The notes beneath the pieces were generated by a model. It ran no database searches. It saw only the letters and a list, made by a program, of their open reading frames with translations, and was not told the origin of the DNA. This document shows, piece by piece, positions 6,919 to 14,014 of a stretch of DNA of 15,910 bases (the stretch's first letter is position 1; each line of letters starts with the position of its first letter). The stretch lies in contig JAHDCH010000033.1 in the NCBI GenBank assembly GCA_020629995.1, positions 1-15,910 of the forward strand. The letters are read 5' to 3'. A program made the position numbers and the translations under genes. Source of the DNA: Pseudaestuariivita sp. GTDB taxonomy: Bacteria; Pseudomonadota; Alphaproteobacteria; Rhodobacterales; Rhodobacteraceae.

Positions 6919-8540
6919 AGGTTGTTGTTCTGGGTGGATATGGCGTCTTTGGCGGGTATCTGGCGCAGATGCTGATCGGGCGCGGGCATGACGTGGTGGT
7001 GGCTGGCCGCGATGCGGCCAAGGCAGCTGCGTTCTGTGGGGCCAGCGGCGGGACGCCTGCGCGGCTGGACACGGGTGCTCCGGATTTTCCCAAGGCCCTT
7101 GCCGCGCTGTCGCCGGACGTGGTGATCGACGCGGCCGGCCCGTTTCAAGGGCAGGGCGCGGGGACCGTGACGGCGGCTCTTGCGGCGGGCGCGCATTATC
7201 TTGACCTGTCGGATGACGCGGCCTTTACCGCCGCGATCACGCAGCATGACGCCGCCGCGCGCGCCGCAGGGCGGGTGGTTCTGTCGGGCGTGTCCTCGGT
7301 GCCCGCTATATCTTCTGCGGCGGTGGCTTCGCTGCGCGCTGACCTGGCCGAGATCACGCTGATCGACAGCGCGATCTGCCCGGGCAACCGCGCGCCGCGG
7401 GGCCGGTCCGTCATGGCGGCGATCCTGGGGCAGGTGGGCGCGCCCCTGCGGCTGTGGCGGGGCGGGGCCTGGTCCGCGGCGCCGGGATGGTCCGACAGCC
7501 GCCTCGTCCGTATCGGACCGGGCCTCAAACGCCCCGCGGCCTTGATCGGCGCGCCGGATCTGGCGCTGTTTCCCGGCTGGACCGGGGCCCGGTCCGTGCT
7601 GTTCCGTGCGGGGCTGGAACTGGGCGTGATGCACCAAGGCTTGCGCCTGTGGTCTGCCTTGCGCGCACGGCGGATGGCGCCGGATGCGGGCCGGTTTGCC
7701 CGCCCGCTGCACTGGATCGCCTCGCGGCTCGAACGCTTTGGCACCGATCGCGGCGGGATGTGTGTGTCCGTCTCGGGACGCCGTGCCGACGGGGCGCCGG
7801 TGACGCACAGCTGGCGGGCCGTGGCCGAGGGCGGGATAGGCCCGCGCATCCCGGCCTTGCCCGCTCTGGTGGCGGTTGACCTGATCGCGACAGGCGCGCT
7901 GGCCCCCGGCGCGCGGCCCGTGCTGGGCGATCTGCCGCTGTCGCGGATCGAGACCGAGATGCATGCGCTGGGCATTGTCACATCCTCCGAACGGCACGCG
8001 GCCCCCCGCCTGTTCGAACAGGCGCTGGGCCCGCGCTGGTCGCAGATGCCCGCGGAATGGCGCCGCGCCCATGACATCTGGGACAGCGAAGAGCTGACAG
8101 GCCGTGCGCGCGTCGACCGGGGCCGTGGGCCTCTGGCAGCCCTGATCGCTGCGGTCTTTCGCTTTCCGCCGTCGGCTCTGGACGTGCCTCTCACCGTTCG
8201 CATGACGCGTGGTCCCATGTCGGAAACATGGGAGCGCCGCTTTGGCACCCGCGCGTTCCGCTCGGTTCTGACACCTGCCGGTCCTGCGGCCTTGTACGAA
8301 CGGTTCGGCCCGTTCCGGTTTCACCTGGCCCTGACAGGCGATGCGCAGCACCTCGGGATGCAGGTGCTGTCAGGCCGGTTTCTGGGCCTTCCGCTGCCGC
8401 GCTGGCTGTGCCCGGGCTGCATCGTGCGCGAAGACGTGGCCGAGGGCCGCTTTTGCTTTGACGTCGATCTGACGCATCCCCTTGTCGGGCGGCTGGTACG
8501 CTATCGCGGCTGGCTTGCGCCGCGCCAAGGGGGCGGGTAG
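6915..8540 (+). CDS. saccharopine dehydrogenase-like NAD(P)-binding protein fused to DUF4166
   Basis: A 541-residue fusion protein. The N-terminus [20 protein letters not shown] is a Rossmann dinucleotide-binding loop (GGYGVFG at 7-13), followed by AGRD at 30-33 and [14 protein letters not shown] at 68-81, the pattern of saccharopine-dehydrogenase-like oxidoreductases. From about residue 368 to 535 comes a DUF4166-like domain ([19 protein letters not shown], then paired aromatic strands such as [11 protein letters not shown] and [22 protein letters not shown]). The substrate is unknown; lysine biosynthesis is unlikely because those enzymes lack DUF4166. The GTG at 6915 is selected because it overlaps the DCC stop (GTGA) and opens immediately into the nucleotide-binding strand; an earlier in-frame start would run through the DCC gene. 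The CxxC protein beside it suggests a coupled redox role, which is inference. Confidence 0.85.
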   Translation: MKVVVLGGYGVFGGYLAQMLIGRGHDVVVAGRDAAKAAAFCGASGGTPARLDTGAPDFPKALAALSPDVVIDAAGPFQGQGAGTVTAALAAGAHYLDLSDDAAFTAAITQHDAAARAAGRVVLSGVSSVPAISSAAVASLRADLAEITLIDSAICPGNRAPRGRSVMAAILGQVGAPLRLWRGGAWSAAPGWSDSRLVRIGPGLKRPAALIGAPDLALFPGWTGARSVLFRAGLELGVMHQGLRLWSALRARRMAPDAGRFARPLHWIASRLERFGTDRGGMCVSVSGRRADGAPVTHSWRAVAEGGIGPRIPALPALVAVDLIATGALAPGARPVLGDLPLSRIETEMHALGIVTSSERHAAPRLFEQALGPRWSQMPAEWRRAHDIWDSEELTGRARVDRGRGPLAALIAAVFRFPPSALDVPLTVRMTRGPMSETWERRFGTRAFRSVLTPAGPAALYERFGPFRFHLALTGDAQHLGMQVLSGRFLGLPLPRWLCPGCIVREDVAEGRFCFDVDLTHPLVGRLVRYRGWLAPRQGGG

Positions 8541-8565
8541 AACCCACGCGACAGACATTTCACGC

Positions 8566-8570
8566 AAGGA
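8566..8570 (+). promoter_or_regulatory. ribosome binding site for yebC
   Basis: AAGGA lies 7 bases before the ATG at 8578 and fixes that start over the open-frame extension to 8482, which would overlap the DUF4166 gene. Only 37 bases separate the two genes. Confidence 0.65.
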
Positions 8571-8577
8571 TGGACCC

Positions 8578-9318
8578 ATGGCTGGCCACTCAAAATGGGC
8601 GAACATTCAGCACCGCAAGGGCCGGCAGGACGCCGCCCGCTCCAAGCTGTTTTCCAAGCTGTCCAAGGAGATCACCGTCGCCGCCAAGATGGGCGATCCC
8701 GACCCCGACAAGAACCCGCGCCTGCGCCTTGCGGTGAAACAGGCCAAATCGCAATCCATGCCCAACGACAACATCGACCGCGCGATCAAGAAGGCGTCGG
8801 GCGGGGATGCCGAGGATTACAAGGAAATCCGCTACGAAGGCTATGGCCCGGGCGGGGTGGCGGTGATCGTCGAGGCGATGACCGACAACATCAACCGCAC
8901 CGCGTCGACGGTGCGCTCGACCTTCGGCAAGAACGGCGGCAATCTGGGCGAAACCGGCTCTGTCGGGTTCATGTTCGAACGCAAGGGCGAGGTGACCTAC
9001 ACTGCCGCCGCCGGCGATGCCGACACGGTGATGATGGCCGCGATCGAAGCGGGCGCCGAGGATGTCGAAAGCTCGGACGACGGGCATGTGATCTGGTGCG
9101 CCGACACCGACCTGAACGACGTCTCTACCGCGCTTGAGGCCGAACTGGGCGAAAGCGAAGAGACCCAGCTGGTGTGGAAACCCACCACCACGACCGAGCT
9201 GGACCTCGACGGTATGCAAAAGCTGATGCGCCTGATCGATGCGCTTGAGGACGACGACGACATCCAGCGCGTCACGACGAATTTTGAGGCGTCCGACGAG
9301 GTTCTCGCGCAGCTCTGA
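8578..9318 (+). CDS. yebC: YebC/PmpR family protein
   Basis: A 246-residue protein with the invariant family start [20 protein letters not shown], followed by the usual acidic second and third domains (for example [15 protein letters not shown] and a [20 protein letters not shown] segment). Length and motif order are normal for the whole family. Members are cytoplasmic; some have been described as DNA-binding regulators (PmpR) and others as translation factors that relieve ribosome stalling, so the annotation as a transcriptional regulator should be taken loosely. The start is fixed by AAGGA 7 bases upstream and by the conserved N-terminus. In many bacteria yebC lies next to ruvC; here no ruvABC gene is in the window. 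The palindrome at 9322-9344 starts just 3 bases after its stop. Confidence 0.96.
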   Translation: MAGHSKWANIQHRKGRQDAARSKLFSKLSKEITVAAKMGDPDPDKNPRLRLAVKQAKSQSMPNDNIDRAIKKASGGDAEDYKEIRYEGYGPGGVAVIVEAMTDNINRTASTVRSTFGKNGGNLGETGSVGFMFERKGEVTYTAAAGDADTVMMAAIEAGAEDVESSDDGHVIWCADTDLNDVSTALEAELGESEETQLVWKPTTTTELDLDGMQKLMRLIDALEDDDDIQRVTTNFEASDEVLAQL

Positions 9319-9321
9319 GGG

Positions 9322-9344
9322 GGATGGGTGACGAGCACCCATCC
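9322..9344 (+). terminator. 9-base-pair hairpin directly after yebC
   Basis: GGATGGGTG at 9322-9330 and CACCCATCC at 9336-9344 form a perfect stem around ACGAG, 3 bases after the yebC stop. The position suits transcription termination, but there is no T run, so it may act as an mRNA-stabilising or Rho-linked structure. It is also half of a repeat-like pair with the palindrome at 9357-9381. Confidence 0.5.
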
Positions 9345-9356
9345 TACACCTCCGTA

Positions 9357-9381
9357 GGGTGCGTGCTTGCACGCATCACCC
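9357..9381. repeat. REP-like palindrome, head to head with the hairpin at 9322-9344
   Basis: GGGT at 9357-9360 and GCGTGC at 9361-9366 pair with GCACGC at 9369-9374 and ACCC at 9378-9381, leaving a TT loop and a bulged ATC. The facing CCTAC (9343-9347) and GTAGG (9354-9358) are complementary across ACCTCC, so the whole 9322-9381 block can also fold as one element. The pattern of two facing palindromes resembles REP/BIME intergenic repeats. Whether it recurs in the genome cannot be seen from this window. Confidence 0.5.
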
Positions 9382-9483
9382 GCCATATCTCATTGGCCGG
9401 ACGACGTGCATTAAACCTGACTTAAGGCCGACGGTCCAATCAACGAAACTATGGGTCAAGGACGGCGGCGATGCTGCTCGCAG

Positions 9484-10896
9484 TTACCAGTCGTTCCCCA
9501 TATCAAGGTCATCGGACCCGTCATCAGGAGACCGGAACCAGCCCGCAATTCTGGACGCCAGTTGCAAGACCCAAGTGGCCTTCTTTTCACCTTTTTGCGC
9601 GGTCTCGATGCCCTTGCCGATCCGGGTCAACCAATTGATCAGACGTGCCCTGTCCCAGCGCGGCGGCTTGTCCGTCGCAACCACCACGTCCACGACCTCC
9701 TTCAACTCAGTCTGCGCGCGCTCCGTGAGAACCTCTTCCACCTCGTCTGGCACACGGGCGATCTCGGCCCGCTCATCCGGTGACGGATCGCGGCGGGGCT
9801 CCAACGCGGCCAAACGCGCAATACGCGCCCGGATCAGATCATCCTGTAGGCACAATTCCTCGACCGAGGTATAAAGCGTCGCCTTAAGCGCCAGATGCGG
9901 CGGATCGTCAGGGTAGTCACCGTCTTCCATACGCTTGCTGAGCGCCATGCAGGCGTTCCAGAAACGGGTGGCCACCACGCTCGGATTGGCTCTGGCGGCG
10001 ATCCCTCGCTCGATCAGCTGCGTCTCATAGGACGTGTCCGAAAGCCCGTTGCCACGGCCAGAGGTCAAGACGGCGGCCAACTCGATCCGCACTTGGTCGA
10101 TTGCAAAGTCCAGCGGTTCGGCTGCAACGTCGACATCGGTCTCTACATCAAGGCGGCCATCTTCGCCCATCACCAGTGTCGGCGAAACCGAGGTTACATA
10201 CAGCCGTTGGAGCCGGCGCACCTCTTTGGCGACAGCTTCCGGCCCTGCGTCCCAGACGTCAGCCTCTATCAAAGCCACATCACGCAGGATTTCCCACGGG
10301 GGCAAGGCGCCGTCCAGCAAGCCGGCGTACCAGCGGACCCACCACGCCCATTCGGGCGCGGCGGATGTCTTGAACGCATCCCAATCTGCCAAAAGGTCTG
10401 CGGCTGGTCCCGGGTCCGGCCAAAGCGGAGACGCGAGCATTTGATCAGCGCTTAGAAGTGCGTCTTCGAAAGCGGCGTAGAGCGTGGCGGAGTGGGTGGC
10501 GTAGGTGGAGCGAACAGAGTGGGTGGCGGAGAAGGCGGCAGCGGAGTGGGTGGCGTAGGTGGAGAGGGTGGCGGAGCGGGCGGCGGCGGCGGCAGGGAAA
10601 GCGGAGGCGGAGAGGGTGGCGGAGTGGGCGGCGGAGAGGGTGGCGGCGTTGGTGAGCGCCCCGCGCGTGATCGTATCGGCGGCAGGACACACCGCCGCTG
10701 CCGCCGATACGACGCTGCCCCGTATGCAAGCCAAAAACAATGCCGCGCCGTCGAAAGTCTCGCGCTTTTGATCGGCAACGGCCATCGGGGCAGGCATCGC
10801 GCGCAAAGCCGAGCGGGCCGCCAGCGCCTCGGACACGCGCCTGTCTTGGCCTTTTAGCCACGCCTCCAGCTCGTCGATTGATGTAATCTCTGCCAT
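9484..10896 (-). CDS. uncharacterised protein with an Ala/Thr/Ser/His/Tyr low-complexity tract
   Basis: A 470-residue protein that I do not recognise as a named family. The N-terminus (1-81) is a helical segment beginning MAEITSIDELEAWLKGQDRR. Residues 82-144 are low complexity, with STYATHSA occurring twice (112-119 and 130-137) plus several SATLS and ATHS variants. A Trp-rich block follows (PEWAWWVRWYAGLLDGALPPWEILRDVALI within 181-210); similar WxxWYxxLL...W..LRDIALI blocks occur, from memory, in uncharacterised alphaproteobacterial proteins. The C-terminal half is acidic and helical, ending in a possible amphipathic helix (TWVLQLASRIAGWF at 441-454) and an acidic tail. There is no signal peptide or clear membrane span. 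The single frame runs unbroken through the repeat into normal-composition sequence on both sides, supporting a real gene. The start is the ATG at 10896, with AGGGG upstream at 10905-10909 on this strand. It is an isolated gene between REP-like palindromes and a lytic transglycosylase. Confidence 0.7.
   Translation of the reverse strand: MAEITSIDELEAWLKGQDRRVSEALAARSALRAMPAPMAVADQKRETFDGAALFLACIRGSVVSAAAAVCPAADTITRGALTNAATLSAAHSATLSASAFPAAAAARSATLSTYATHSAAAFSATHSVRSTYATHSATLYAAFEDALLSADQMLASPLWPDPGPAADLLADWDAFKTSAAPEWAWWVRWYAGLLDGALPPWEILRDVALIEADVWDAGPEAVAKEVRRLQRLYVTSVSPTLVMGEDGRLDVETDVDVAAEPLDFAIDQVRIELAAVLTSGRGNGLSDTSYETQLIERGIAARANPSVVATRFWNACMALSKRMEDGDYPDDPPHLALKATLYTSVEELCLQDDLIRARIARLAALEPRRDPSPDERAEIARVPDEVEEVLTERAQTELKEVVDVVVATDKPPRWDRARLINWLTRIGKGIETAQKGEKKATWVLQLASRIAGWFRSPDDGSDDLDMGNDW
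10465..10653 (-). repeat. degenerate tandem repeat inside the 470-residue gene
   Basis: The plus strand is a purine-rich, G-biased run made of variants of GGAGTGGGTGGCGTAGGT and GGAGAGGGTGGCGGAG. A 24-base block is identical at 10487-10510 and 10541-10564, a spacing of 54 bases (18 codons), and GGAGAGGGTGGCGG recurs at 10561, 10609 and 10633. Read on the minus strand it codes for residues 82-144. Spacing in multiples of three keeps the frame, as expected if the tract expands and contracts by slippage. The other frames give Gly-rich or Pro-rich peptides that are by-products. Confidence 0.75.
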
Positions 10897-10969
10897 GCGC
10901 CGCGCCCCTAACCTGATAGCCCGACAGTGCCGCAGCTGACGCTGAGGCGCAACAGACCGCAGGCCCCGC

Positions 10970-12214
10970 CTAGCGCAGCGCCCGAAGCAAGGCGAGCGAA
11001 GGCTGGCCCGTCACCGGCAAGCCCGAGCGGCGCTGAAACGCGCGTATTGCGGCCTCTGTCGCAGGGCCGATCACGCCGTCGGCTTCGCCCACGTCAAAGC
11101 CGCGGCGGTTCAGGCCGCGCTGGATCGCCTTGCGATCCTCGAGCGTCAGGCCGCTGGCGTCGGGGCCAAAGCCCTGAACCAGCCCCGCGCCGCCCGCGAT
11201 CCGGTCCGACAGAACGCCCACGCCGATCACGTATTTCAGCGCGTTGTTGTAACGGCGCAGGACGCGGGCGTTTGAAAAGGTCAGGAAGGCTGGGCCGCCG
11301 GTCTGGGGGATTTCCAGCCGGGCGCTGCCGTAGTCGGGCACCGCGCCGCCGCGCGCGCGGGTGACGCCGGCCGCATTCCAGGCCGCGACCGAGCGTGAAG
11401 AGCCCGACGCGCCGCGCAATCCGCCGGGGATGCGCACTTCGGTGCCCCATGGCACGCCGCGCCGCCAGCCGGACCGGCTGAGATAGGCCGCGGCCGAGGC
11501 CAGCCCGTCCGTCGGGTCATTCGGCGCCCAGATGTCGCGCCGCCCGTCGCCTCGGAAATCGACCGCATAGGCCTGATAGGTGGTGGGGATGAACTGGGTG
11601 TGGCCCATGGCGCCGGCCCAGCTGCCCAGCATACGTTCGGGCGCGATGTCGCCGCGCTGCACGATCCCCAGCGCGGCGATCAGCTGCGATTCAAAGAACG
11701 CCCCGCGCCGCCCGTCATAGGCCAGCGTGGACAGGGACGACATCACCGGCACTTCGCCCATGCGGGTGCCATAGCGGCTTTCGAGCCCCCAGATCGCCGT
11801 GACCACGTTGGCGGGCACGCCGTAGCGGCCTTCGATCTCGGCCAGCAGGGCGCGGCGCGCGGCCAGCTGGCGGCGGCCGTCCGAGATGCGCGTGTCAGAG
11901 GCGGCGATGGCCAGATAATCCTCGAGGCTGCGCGAGGTTTCGGCCTGGTTGCGGTCCAGCCGCACGACCTCGGGGACGAATCCTGCGCCGCGCATGGCGC
12001 GGTCAAAGACGGATGCGGGGATGCCCCGGGCCAGCGCCCGGGCACGGAACCCCTGAACCCAGGCGGCGTGGCCGGCGTTTGGCGCCGCGCGGAACCGGGC
12101 GGCTGCGGATGGGGCTGATGTGCGCGCAGCGGGGGCGCCGCCACCGCACCCCGCAAGAGCCGCCGCGCCCAAGGTGGCCACCCCAAGGCTGAAAGTGCGT
12201 CGTGACAGGTGCAT
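10970..12214 (-). CDS. MltB-like lytic murein transglycosylase, Tat-type lipoprotein, with C-terminal peptidoglycan-binding domain
   Basis: A 414-residue periplasmic enzyme that cleaves the MurNAc-GlcNAc bond of peptidoglycan to give 1,6-anhydroMurNAc ends. The N-terminus has a twin-arginine motif (SRRTFSLG at 4-11), a hydrophobic stretch and a lipobox LAGC at 20-23 (lipidated Cys23), so it looks like a Tat-exported lipoprotein. The SltB/MltB catalytic domain spans about 45-330, with the catalytic glutamate in GLESRYG (Glu145), the GAMGHTQFIPTTYQAYAVDF block and DGRRDIW. A peptidoglycan-binding type 1 domain occupies about 350-414 (IQRGLNRRGFDVGEADGVIG, AIRAFQ). All expected elements are present. 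The start at 12214 is supported by GGGAGG 5 bases upstream. It is divergent from the LysE-type gene, with 165 bases between. Confidence 0.93.
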   Translation of the reverse strand: MHLSRRTFSLGVATLGAAALAGCGGGAPAARTSAPSAAARFRAAPNAGHAAWVQGFRARALARGIPASVFDRAMRGAGFVPEVVRLDRNQAETSRSLEDYLAIAASDTRISDGRRQLAARRALLAEIEGRYGVPANVVTAIWGLESRYGTRMGEVPVMSSLSTLAYDGRRGAFFESQLIAALGIVQRGDIAPERMLGSWAGAMGHTQFIPTTYQAYAVDFRGDGRRDIWAPNDPTDGLASAAAYLSRSGWRRGVPWGTEVRIPGGLRGASGSSRSVAAWNAAGVTRARGGAVPDYGSARLEIPQTGGPAFLTFSNARVLRRYNNALKYVIGVGVLSDRIAGGAGLVQGFGPDASGLTLEDRKAIQRGLNRRGFDVGEADGVIGPATEAAIRAFQRRSGLPVTGQPSLALLRALR

Positions 12215-12219
12215 GTTTG

Positions 12220-12225
12220 CCTCCC
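12220..12225 (-). promoter_or_regulatory. ribosome binding site of the lytic transglycosylase gene
   Basis: Read on the minus strand this is GGGAGG, 5 bases before the ATG at 12214, which supports the start that includes the twin-arginine signal peptide. Confidence 0.7.
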
Positions 12226-12379
12226 GGTCGATATGTCTGCTCGGGCGCTTTGCGCCGCTTGCGTGACCTGACCTTACCGGCGATGGCTGCGCAAGGGGAA
12301 CCGGCGGCGCGGGGCGTCATCGGCAAGAGGTTGCGCGTGGGGCATTCCGGCCCGTCGCGTCTTGGGGTAAGAGCCCGGT

Positions 12380-12973
12380 ATGAGCGGATTTTTCAGTGGC
12401 TTTTTCACCGGGCTTGGCCTGATCGTTGCGATCGGTGCGCAGAATGCCTTTGTGCTGCGTCAGGGGCTGCGGCGCGAACATGTGTTTGCGGTCAGCCTCG
12501 CCTGCGCGCTGTCCGATGCGATCCTGATTGCGGCGGGGGTGCTCGGGCTTGGCGCCCTGCTGGACATCGCGCCCTGGTTCGAGCCGGCGATGCGGTACGG
12601 CGGGGCGGCTTTTCTGATCTGGTACGGTGCGCGGGCGGCGCTGTCGGCATGGCGGGGCGGGCAGGCTCTCGAGGCCGGCGAAGCGGCGCGCACGCGGCTG
12701 GGGCCGACGCTGGCGACGGTGCTGGCGCTGACCTGGCTGAACCCGCATGTCTATCTGGATACGGTGATCCTTGTGGGGTCGATCGCGGCAACCTTCCCCG
12801 CGCCCAGAGTGTTCGGGGCCGGCGCCGTGCTGGCCAGTTTCGTGTTCTTCTTTTCGCTGGGCTACGGCGCGCGTCTTTTGGCGCCGCTGTTTGCGCGGCC
12901 GCGCAGCTGGCAGGTGCTGGACGGGCTGATCGCTCTGGTGATGTGGGCGATTGCGCTGAAACTTCTGCTCTGA
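12380..12973 (+). CDS. LysE/ArgO-family amino acid exporter
   Basis: A 197-residue inner-membrane protein with about six helices, the normal length for LysE/RhtB-type exporters. The N-terminus GLGLIVAIGAQNAFVLRQGLRREH is the LysE/ArgO subfamily signature, as is the central LTWLNPHVYLDTVILVGS (about 113-130). This points to basic amino acid (lysine or arginine) export, rather than the RhtB-type homoserine/threonine group, which usually has a different first loop. The ATG at 12380 is chosen because the family begins at this point. A LysG/ArgP-type LysR regulator often lies beside such genes; none is seen here. The divergent gene is a lytic transglycosylase, with no obvious functional link. Confidence 0.92.
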   Translation: MSGFFSGFFTGLGLIVAIGAQNAFVLRQGLRREHVFAVSLACALSDAILIAAGVLGLGALLDIAPWFEPAMRYGGAAFLIWYGARAALSAWRGGQALEAGEAARTRLGPTLATVLALTWLNPHVYLDTVILVGSIAATFPAPRVFGAGAVLASFVFFFSLGYGARLLAPLFARPRSWQVLDGLIALVMWAIALKLLL

Positions 12974-13012
12974 CCGCTTGCAACCCCTGCCCTGGGGGCG
13001 CACACCTTGGGC

Positions 13013-13918
13013 ATGAGCCTGTCCGCCCCTTCGCGCCCTCTTGCCGGTATCCTTTGGATGGCCACTGCGGGCCTGTGCTTTGTGGCGGTGACCGCGCTGG
13101 TCAAGGTGCTTGGGCCTCGCATCCCGGCGGCCGAACAGGCGTTTCTGCGCTATGTTCTGGGGCTGGTGTTCCTGATCCCGATGCTGGGGCCCTTGCGGCG
13201 GACGACATTTGACGCGCGGCTGTGGCGGCTGTTCGGTATTCGCGGCGTCGGGCACACTCTGGCGGTGATCCTTTGGTTTTACGCGATGACGCGGATCCCG
13301 ATTTCCGAAGTCACGGCGATGAATTACCTGTCGCCGGTCTATGTGACGCTGGGGGCTGCGCTGTTTCTGGGCGAAAAGCTCGCGGCGCGGCGGATCATCG
13401 CGATTGTCGTGGCGCTGGTCGGGGTCGCGGTCATCCTGCGCCCGGGATTTCGCGAGGTCGACACCGGGCATCTGGCTATGCTGGGCACGGCGGTTCTGTT
13501 CGCGGTCAGCTACCTGACGGCCAAGATCGTGGCAGACGAGGTGGCGCCCGCTGTGGTCGTGGCGATGCTGTCGATCACTGTGACGATCGGCCTTGCGCCC
13601 TTTGCCCTGGTGGTCTGGGTCTGGCCGACAGGGTGGGAGGTGATGATGCTGTTCGCCGTTGCCGTCTTTGCCACGGCCGGGCATTACGCGATGACGCTGG
13701 CGTTCAAGGCCGCGCCGGTCACGGTCACGCAGCCTGTGACGTTCCTGCAGCTGGTCTGGGCCGTGCTGCTGGGCGCGCTGGTCTTTGCCGAACCGGTGGA
13801 CGGGTTCGTGATCCTGGGCGGGGTGCTGATCCTGGCCGCGGTCAGCTTTATCACCTGGCGCGAGGCGGCGTTGAAACGGCGTGCGGTCACTCCGCCCTCG
13901 GGCGCGACCAAGCTGTAG
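13013..13918 (+). CDS. EamA/DMT-family permease (second)
   Basis: A 301-residue integral-membrane protein with ten hydrophobic segments in two EamA repeats (about 8-140 and 150-288). Family-typical motifs are RYVLGLVFLIPML, FYAMTRIPISEVTAMNYLSPVYVTLGAALFLGEKL (helices 3-4), and, in the second half, VTVTQPVTFLQLVWAVLLGALVFAE. The relation to the DMT gene at 886 is distant. Relatives include S-adenosylmethionine and other metabolite transporters; the substrate here is unknown. ATG at 13013 is preferred over a TTG two codons upstream, because it gives a normal family start. It lies 39 bases after the LysE-type gene on the same strand and may be cotranscribed with it. Confidence 0.9.
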   Translation: MSLSAPSRPLAGILWMATAGLCFVAVTALVKVLGPRIPAAEQAFLRYVLGLVFLIPMLGPLRRTTFDARLWRLFGIRGVGHTLAVILWFYAMTRIPISEVTAMNYLSPVYVTLGAALFLGEKLAARRIIAIVVALVGVAVILRPGFREVDTGHLAMLGTAVLFAVSYLTAKIVADEVAPAVVVAMLSITVTIGLAPFALVVWVWPTGWEVMMLFAVAVFATAGHYAMTLAFKAAPVTVTQPVTFLQLVWAVLLGALVFAEPVDGFVILGGVLILAAVSFITWREAALKRRAVTPPSGATKL

Positions 13919-13957
13919 GACACCCGAACGGGCGACCCCGTCTGCGACGAGACCCGC

Positions 13958-13994
13958 CCGCCCGGGACCTTCGCAAAGGTGGGGTGCCGGGCGG
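13958..13994. terminator. possible bidirectional terminator between convergent genes
   Basis: CCGCCCGG at 13958-13965 pairs with CCGGGCGG at 13987-13994, and a nested CCTT/AAGG (13968-13971, 13976-13979) caps the inside. It sits in the 96-base gap between the converging DMT and ppx genes, where a shared terminator is expected. There is no T tract on either strand, so intrinsic termination would be weak. Confidence 0.4.
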
Positions 13995-14014
13995 CAGAGC
14001 TGCAGCGACCCGTG

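Noticed and set aside
10487..10646. Repeats considered as a CRISPR array
   Set aside because: Units are short, irregular and have no unique spacers of constant length; they lie inside a single coding frame and encode a low-complexity tract.
10452..10857. Gly-rich plus-strand and Pro-rich minus-strand proteins across the repeat tract
   Set aside because: Both are frame by-products of the G-rich repeat. Only the minus frame of 9484-10896 continues into normal-composition coding sequence on both sides.
13007..13012. TTG start two codons before the second DMT gene
   Set aside because: ATG at 13013 is a stronger start codon and gives the expected family N-terminus; the two-codon difference has no functional support.
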